Assembly (NCBI GenBank): GCA_021770755.1
Contig: JAETQI010000048.1
Span: forward strand, 1-46,296
DNA from: Lachnospiraceae bacterium
GTDB lineage: Bacteria; Bacillota; Clostridia; Lachnospirales; Lachnospiraceae
Direction of reading: 5' to 3'
Length of the DNA: 46,296 nucleotides
Part shown: piece after piece, positions 42,406 through 46,296 of the stretch
Layout: each line of letters opens with the position of its first letter
How positions within the stretch are numbered: position 1 is the first letter of the stretch
Notes under the pieces: model-generated
Seen by the model: the letters and a program-made list of their open reading frames with translations, nothing else
The model's database searches: none
What the model was told of the DNA's origin: nothing
Position numbers and translations under genes: made by a program

Positions 42406-43298
42406 CGTTCCCCTCCGTCTAACCTGTTCTCCGTGCACTTTTTCGCGTTCGTGTAGATCATTTCGATATCTGTAGTACTCCTCGTGTAATCCATGTTGTG
42501 GGTGAGCAGCAGATCTGTCAGCTCCCGCTCTTTCTCCTCTGTCTCACAGGGCAGCGCGATCAGATGCGCCGGCGACGCCAGCTTGTCATAAGGGCGAAAC
42601 AGCGCCTCCTTCTCCTGTGAATGTTTCAGGATAATGACCGCCCTGCCGCAGTATCTGCGGAACAGTTCTTCCTTTTTCCCGTAAGCGATCACACGGCCTT
42701 TATCCAGGATCAGCAGCTTGTTGGCAAGCTGCTCGAGCTCTTCATAATAATGTGAGACGATACAGAGGCTCGCATCTCTTTGCTGGTACCATGTGACCAT
42801 CTTTTCCACCAGCTTCTGCCTGGTCTCAAAGTCCAGCCCCGACGTAACCTCATCGTAGAAGGTCAGCGGCGCGTCCTGCATCATCACCATGATGATCGTA
42901 AACCGCTGCTTCTGACCGCCCGACAGCTTACTATATCTTTTCCGCAGACAGTCCTCGAACTCAAAATACCGGATCAGTTCCTGCAGCCGCTGGTTTCGGG
43001 AGATCTTTGTCTGCAGGATCGCTTCCATGATATGCTTTGTCGCCATGGAGTCCGTGTACTCGTTGGACTGCATGTGCACCGCGATCCGGTCCATCGGGAG
43101 CGCGGTGCGGATACTTCCCTGATAGTTCACAAGCCCTAAGATGCTGCGGATCAGCGTGCTCTTGCCGGCACCGTTGGAGCCGATGATCCCCACCCTGTCA
43201 CCCTCCTCGATCAAAACAGGGGATCCGATCTGCAGGACGACATCTTTTCCGTAGCGCACTGTCAGATTTTCGATCGATAACAATACTTCCCTTTCCAT
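42402..43298 (-). CDS. ABC transporter ATPase of the two-component operon
   Basis: A 298-residue nucleotide-binding subunit. Walker A GIIGSNGAGKSTLIRSILG, signature KLSGGQKQR, Walker B LTFYDEVTSGLD and H-loop VSHYYEE are intact. The ~80 residues after the core are helical and unrecognised (KHSQEKEALFRPYDK...). It pairs with the permease encoded next, through an ATGA overlap. It follows the kinase gene by about 40 bases. Placement behind a kinase/regulator pair suggests the transporter is made in response to the signal that the kinase senses. Confidence 0.92.
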   Translation of the reverse strand: MEREVLLSIENLTVRYGKDVVLQIGSPVLIEEGDRVGIIGSNGAGKSTLIRSILGLVNYQGSIRTALPMDRIAVHMQSNEYTDSMATKHIMEAILQTKISRNQRLQELIRYFEFEDCLRKRYSKLSGGQKQRFTIIMVMMQDAPLTFYDEVTSGLDFETRQKLVEKMVTWYQQRDASLCIVSHYYEELEQLANKLLILDKGRVIAYGKKEELFRRYCGRAVIILKHSQEKEALFRPYDKLASPAHLIALPCETEEKERELTDLLLTHNMDYTRSTTDIEMIYTNAKKCTENRLDGGER

Positions 43299-43337
43299 AA
43301 AACGCCTCTCTTTCCCAAATATATCGCAGCTCCTGTC

Positions 43338-44966
43338 TCATAACATATCCACGCCGCCATACCGGATCGTCGTGACCACACCGTCAGGGTGATTCACGAT
43401 GCCGAGCTTCATGCCGAGCTTTCTGGCATAGTATGATGCGATGTACAGCCCAAGCCCGTGGCCACCCATCCGGCTGTCTGTCCGCTCATGGTTCCCGCTC
43501 ACAAAAGGCTCAAAAATATGGGGCAGGATATCCACATCGATCTGCGCTCCAAAGTTTTTTATCCACAATTCCCGCGCTGTCAGTGTGATCTGTACACATT
43601 CCTTCCGGGGCGTATAATTCACTACATTGGAAAGGATATTGTCCAGGATCTGTGCAAACAGAGTCTCATCCGTCTCAATGACAACGCTCTCCTCCCCGTC
43701 CACACGGACGTCAAGCTGCCTGTCTGCAATAGCGATCCGGTATATTTCCAGCTTTGCCTCCAGCACGCTTCGGAGCGCCACCTTCTGTATGTCCATATTT
43801 TCCCCGCAGTGACTCAGGTACAGGATATCCTCCACGATCTTTTTCATGGACAAAAGCTGCTGCTTCACTCCGGGCAGATAGGTTTCTGTGTCCTGATATT
43901 TTCCGACCTTATTCTGCATGCCGTCGACGAGCAGGAGCGCCGCGGAGACCGGCGTCTTGAGCTGATGGGCGGAAGCCCTCAGCAGCACCTCCTGCCGCTG
44001 GTTCTCCTCGGCAAGCGACTGGTTCTTCTCCTCGAGCTCCTCGTATTTTGCCCGGATCGTCTGATAGAGCGCATCGATCGTCACCGCGAGGACGCCGATC
44101 TCATCCTGTCTGCCCGCCAGATCCGCGTCCATGGGAATCCGCTGAAACCGGCGCTGTTCTGTATGCTGTACGAGACGCACGATCGGCGTGACGATCCCCC
44201 TGGAATAGATTTGGGAGAACAGCAGCACGAGCAGGAAAATGACCATTCCCAGCATTGGGAGACTCTGAAACACGACGGGCCTGATCTCGTTCATGTCCGG
44301 CGTCACCACCGGCAGAAAAGAAAGAACCATCCCTTCCCCTGTCCGCTGTACCGCTATATAGTTAATATACTGGTTGCTGCGGTCCCGCACGCCAGACTCC
44401 AGTATCATGAAGTCGTCAGATATCCAGTGTATCCTGCTGTACTCGCCGCTGTACGCGTCCTCCATGCCTGTCTGTTCCAGGATCTGTATCTGAAACGGTA
44501 ACTGCTCCGTAGACGAAAAGATGTCCCGAAAAGATTCCGACAGCATCCCTCTCCATGCTCCTGCCTTCCCGGCGAACTTTTCATACCCGTCCTCATCATC
44601 GCTATGCTGTCCATACGTTCTTAACAGACTGCGGAACTCCGCAAATATTTCTTTTATCTCTGGATCCTCCACAACAACCTTCACAGAAAAAAACTTTGTG
44701 GCAAGATAGACGCTGTCCTCCGTGTCAGGTATCTTTATGGAAAAGCATGCTGTCGGATTCTTCACCTGCACATCGGCATAGCTGCCGCTCTGCACGTACA
44801 TTTTGTGCTGCATCCTGACAGACTGCAGGTTCTGCTCCATCGTGTAGTCCACATAGAGGGAGGGCAGCATATACACAAAATATCCGACCAGAAAAGTGAG
44901 CATGCACCCCGCAAGAACCATGCTGTAAAACAGATTTCGTCCGCCCAGTCTGACCTTTGATCTCAT
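43338..44966 (-). CDS. Sensor histidine kinase
   Basis: A 542-residue membrane kinase: TM1 (~13-33), a ~200-residue extracytoplasmic sensor region, TM2 (~232-252), HAMP-like linker, a coiled coil (YEELEEKNQSLAEENQ), then the H-box LRASAHQLKTPVSAA with phospho-acceptor His334, N-box LDNILSNVVNY, and ATP-lid motifs WIKNFG and GGHGLGLYIASYYARKLG. It is paired with the response regulator encoded just upstream, whose stop overlaps this start as ATGA. The ligand is unknown. The extracytoplasmic domain is too large for a simple intramembrane-sensing BceS-type kinase. Confidence 0.93.
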   Translation of the reverse strand: MRSKVRLGGRNLFYSMVLAGCMLTFLVGYFVYMLPSLYVDYTMEQNLQSVRMQHKMYVQSGSYADVQVKNPTACFSIKIPDTEDSVYLATKFFSVKVVVEDPEIKEIFAEFRSLLRTYGQHSDDEDGYEKFAGKAGAWRGMLSESFRDIFSSTEQLPFQIQILEQTGMEDAYSGEYSRIHWISDDFMILESGVRDRSNQYINYIAVQRTGEGMVLSFLPVVTPDMNEIRPVVFQSLPMLGMVIFLLVLLFSQIYSRGIVTPIVRLVQHTEQRRFQRIPMDADLAGRQDEIGVLAVTIDALYQTIRAKYEELEEKNQSLAEENQRQEVLLRASAHQLKTPVSAALLLVDGMQNKVGKYQDTETYLPGVKQQLLSMKKIVEDILYLSHCGENMDIQKVALRSVLEAKLEIYRIAIADRQLDVRVDGEESVVIETDETLFAQILDNILSNVVNYTPRKECVQITLTARELWIKNFGAQIDVDILPHIFEPFVSGNHERTDSRMGGHGLGLYIASYYARKLGMKLGIVNHPDGVVTTIRYGGVDML

Positions 44967-45685
44967 TCTTTCCAGCCCTCTCCTTTCTTTGCCGCTTCCC
45001 CGTCAAACTGATAGCCCACACCGATCACAGTCCTGATGCAGGAGACCGGAAGCTTTTTGCGGAGATTTTTCACATGGGCGTCGATGATCCTGTCATTCCC
45101 GATATAATCTTCGTTGAAGATCCGCAAGATGAGCTGTTCCCTCGTAAACACCCTGTCCGGCTCCTTAAATAGCGTCTGCAGCAGCAGATACTCGCTCAGC
45201 GTGAGCGGAAGCTTCTCCTTCCGATAATAGGCACAGTAGGCTTCCTCTTTCAGATAAAGTCCTCTCTGCGCAGCGTCGTCCTCCTGTATCTCTTTCCCTG
45301 AGTGATCTCTGAGCGTGCGCCGCAGGATCGTCTCCATGCGCTTTAGCAGAATGATCGGCGACACCGGCTTTATGACATAGTCATCCGCGTACAGGTTAAA
45401 TGCCTTCACCTGCGTCTTCTCGTCCTCCAGTGCCGTCAGCATGATCACCGCCGTGTCCGCACAGTGCTGCTGGATATATTCGAGCACGGCAAAGCCGTCC
45501 ACCCCCGGCACCATGATATCCAGAACGGCGATGTCATACGCCTGCTCCCGCAATAGACCGATCGCCGTATCGCCCCGCTCCACGGCAGTCACGTCATATC
45601 CCGAGATCAGCATGTATTCCGTCAGCACCTCCCTGATCGTGGGCTCGTCCTCCAGAAACAGGACTTTGTGGGTTATTGTGTTCAT
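44963..45685 (-). CDS. OmpR-family response regulator
   Basis: A 240-residue regulator. The receiver domain has EDEP acidic residues and the phospho-acceptor Asp56 in AVLDIMVPGVDG, with the conserved Thr in IMLTA and Lys in YVIKPVSP. The C-terminal winged helix reads LPLTLSEYLLLQTLF, RVFTREQLI and IIDAHVKNLRKKL then IRTVIGVGYQF. GGGAGGTAACG ahead of ATG 45685 fixes the start. It is first in the operon with kinase and ABC genes. Direct repeats at the promoter suggest it regulates its own operon. Confidence 0.95.
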   Translation of the reverse strand: MNTITHKVLFLEDEPTIREVLTEYMLISGYDVTAVERGDTAIGLLREQAYDIAVLDIMVPGVDGFAVLEYIQQHCADTAVIMLTALEDEKTQVKAFNLYADDYVIKPVSPIILLKRMETILRRTLRDHSGKEIQEDDAAQRGLYLKEEAYCAYYRKEKLPLTLSEYLLLQTLFKEPDRVFTREQLILRIFNEDYIGNDRIIDAHVKNLRKKLPVSCIRTVIGVGYQFDGEAAKKGEGWKE

Positions 45686-45729
45686 CGTTACCTCCCTGTT
45701 TATAGAATCGTCTGACTATTGATATTGGT

Positions 45730-45761
45730 AGTATAGCATATGGGTATGAATTTGGTATGAA
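45730..45761 (-). promoter_or_regulatory. Operon promoter with response-regulator direct repeats
   Basis: On the minus strand TTCATACC occurs twice, at 45761-45754 and 45750-45743, with an 11-base period, followed by a TATACT -10 box (45735-45730). The position of a -35 box falls in the repeats and has no consensus. Tandem repeats one helical turn apart at -35 are the usual site of an OmpR-type activator. Confidence 0.6.
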
Positions 45762-45874
45762 GATTTTATCGATATCCGGTGCATTGTAGATGAGACTGTT
45801 ATGACAACACCCTTCTATCAACTTTTCACATAGACTGGGATAATCCAAATACTCTTCCACGCCGCAAAACGCAT

Positions 45875-46153
45875 TCACCCGATCAGGCATGTCTTCCCCT
45901 GAAACGCAAACCCGTATTTGCATATCTGCTCCGAGGCAAAACCCTCCGAAATCAGTTCCGCCTCGTACTTTTTTTCTTCGATCTGGTAATGAGCGTTTGC
46001 GAGTGTCTCCTCGAGCGTTTCTTCATCCTCGTAGGGATTCAGTACCTTAAATTCAAATATGAATGCCTTTCCACTCCTGTCAAACGGCTACGTCTGCGTG
46101 GGTATCTCCAAAATGAAGTCCTCTGATAAGAGAATGAGCGAAAAGCGGTCAGA
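45875..46153 (-). pseudogene. Remnant of a PD-(D/E)XK nuclease domain (AAA-ATPase-like family)
   Basis: Minus-strand translation reads SDRFSLILLSEDFILE, an in-frame TAG at 46090-46088, then DRSGKAFIFEFKVLNPYED and ...NAHYQIEEKKYEAELIS, ending QICKYGFAFQGKTCLIG-stop. SD...F-E-F-K matches the catalytic core, and the following YxxQIxxxxYxxxL block matches the C-terminal nuclease domain of the AAA-ATPase-like/PDDEXK_9 family common in gut anaerobes. The N-terminal ATPase domain is absent and there are stop codons inside, so it is a dead fragment. The 3' end is intact. Confidence 0.65.
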
Positions 46154-46226
46154 TCACACAGGCACATTACAATAAACGTGTGTGATAGTGTAACTTTACT
46201 TGGGGAATTTTTCCAAAAAATAATAT

Positions 46227-46296
46227 GGAGCACCTTCTTTTTATGTTATAATGTAATTACCAATAAAACATACACATAAAAAGAGGAGGTGCCCCT
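46227..46296 (+). promoter_or_regulatory. Promoter, inverted repeat and ribosome site for a gene beyond the window
   Basis: TATAAT lies at 46247-46252, and AAGAGGAGGT at 46281-46290 is a strong ribosome site at the window end, so a plus-strand gene probably starts just outside. Arms of ~20 bases, GGAGCACCTTCTTTTTATGT (46227-46246) and the complement of 46274-46295, flank the -10 box as an imperfect inverted repeat. The repeat could be a leader hairpin, an operator or the end of a mobile element. Confidence 0.5.

Noticed and set aside
43458-44501. Plus-strand open frame opposite the histidine kinase gene
   Set aside because: Antisense to a kinase with all its motifs; no family features and Arg/His/Leu-rich as expected of a shadow frame.
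45594-45923. Minus-strand open frame of about 109 codons upstream of the response regulator gene
   Set aside because: Overlaps the regulator's start and promoter in another frame; no ribosome site or recognisable motif.

Overview
The window looks like a chromosomal segment of a Gram-positive gut Clostridium, most likely a Lachnospiraceae (Blautia/Ruminococcus-like). The grounds are strong GGAGG ribosome sites, Clostridia-style ECF sigma factors with a Cys-bearing tail, a PTS/HPr sugar system, a CD3324-family protein, MscL with a zinc ribbon, and a moderately GC-rich backbone interrupted by AT-rich accessory genes. This assignment is inference from gene content; there is no rRNA marker here.

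Layout. 1-1700: decayed mobile-element debris (a Cys-rich VLP-like relic and a frameshifted XRE regulator), then an intact PEBP-family gene. 1716-13629 (minus strand): a peptide-export/amino-acid-transport operon. It holds an ECF sigma gene with a damaged start, a short HlyD-like adaptor, a C39-peptidase ABC exporter, a second NHLM-type ABC protein, two precursor-like peptides with near-identical double-glycine leaders, a multi-domain amino-acid binding protein/permease fusion, its ATPase and a DAACS symporter. The last two carry matching degenerate GHKL-like domains that face each other across an 11-base gap. 13687-16123 (minus): a three-gene ABC-2 exporter. 16255-16871: a possible small RNA and an ABM-domain protein.

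16950-24987: a sucrose module. ptsI, ptsH, a GH13_4 amylosucrase-like enzyme and a HAD phosphatase run leftward; a sucrose-type PTS EIIBCA and a LacI-family repressor run rightward. The two arms diverge from a region with two near-consensus promoters, each overlapped by a matching LacI-type operator. No GH32 sucrose-6-phosphate hydrolase is present, so the GH13_4 enzyme may fill that step. 25090-29858: a candidate conflict/defence island with a KGGVGR-variant two-P-loop ATPase translationally coupled to a HEPN-like protein, a small unknown gene, a tiny XRE regulator and an AT-rich gene built from two diverged repeats.

30018-37870: mixed genes: nucleotidyltransferase, GNAT, CD3324-family, HIT, a stand-alone C39 peptidase convergent with an ABC exporter, MscL, rsmA and TatD. 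38044-38116: tRNA-Lys(CUU). 38350-41609: a chemoreceptor and an ECF sigma factor with a likely anti-sigma partner. 41650-45685 (minus): a response regulator/histidine kinase/ABC ATPase/permease operon with direct repeats upstream that suggest autoregulation. 45686-46296: a broken PD-(D/E)XK nuclease remnant and an inverted repeat with a promoter and ribosome site for a gene beyond the window.

The best candidates for something undescribed are the peptide export/amino-acid transport operon (1716-12616) and the KGGVGR-ATPase/HEPN pair (25090-28160).
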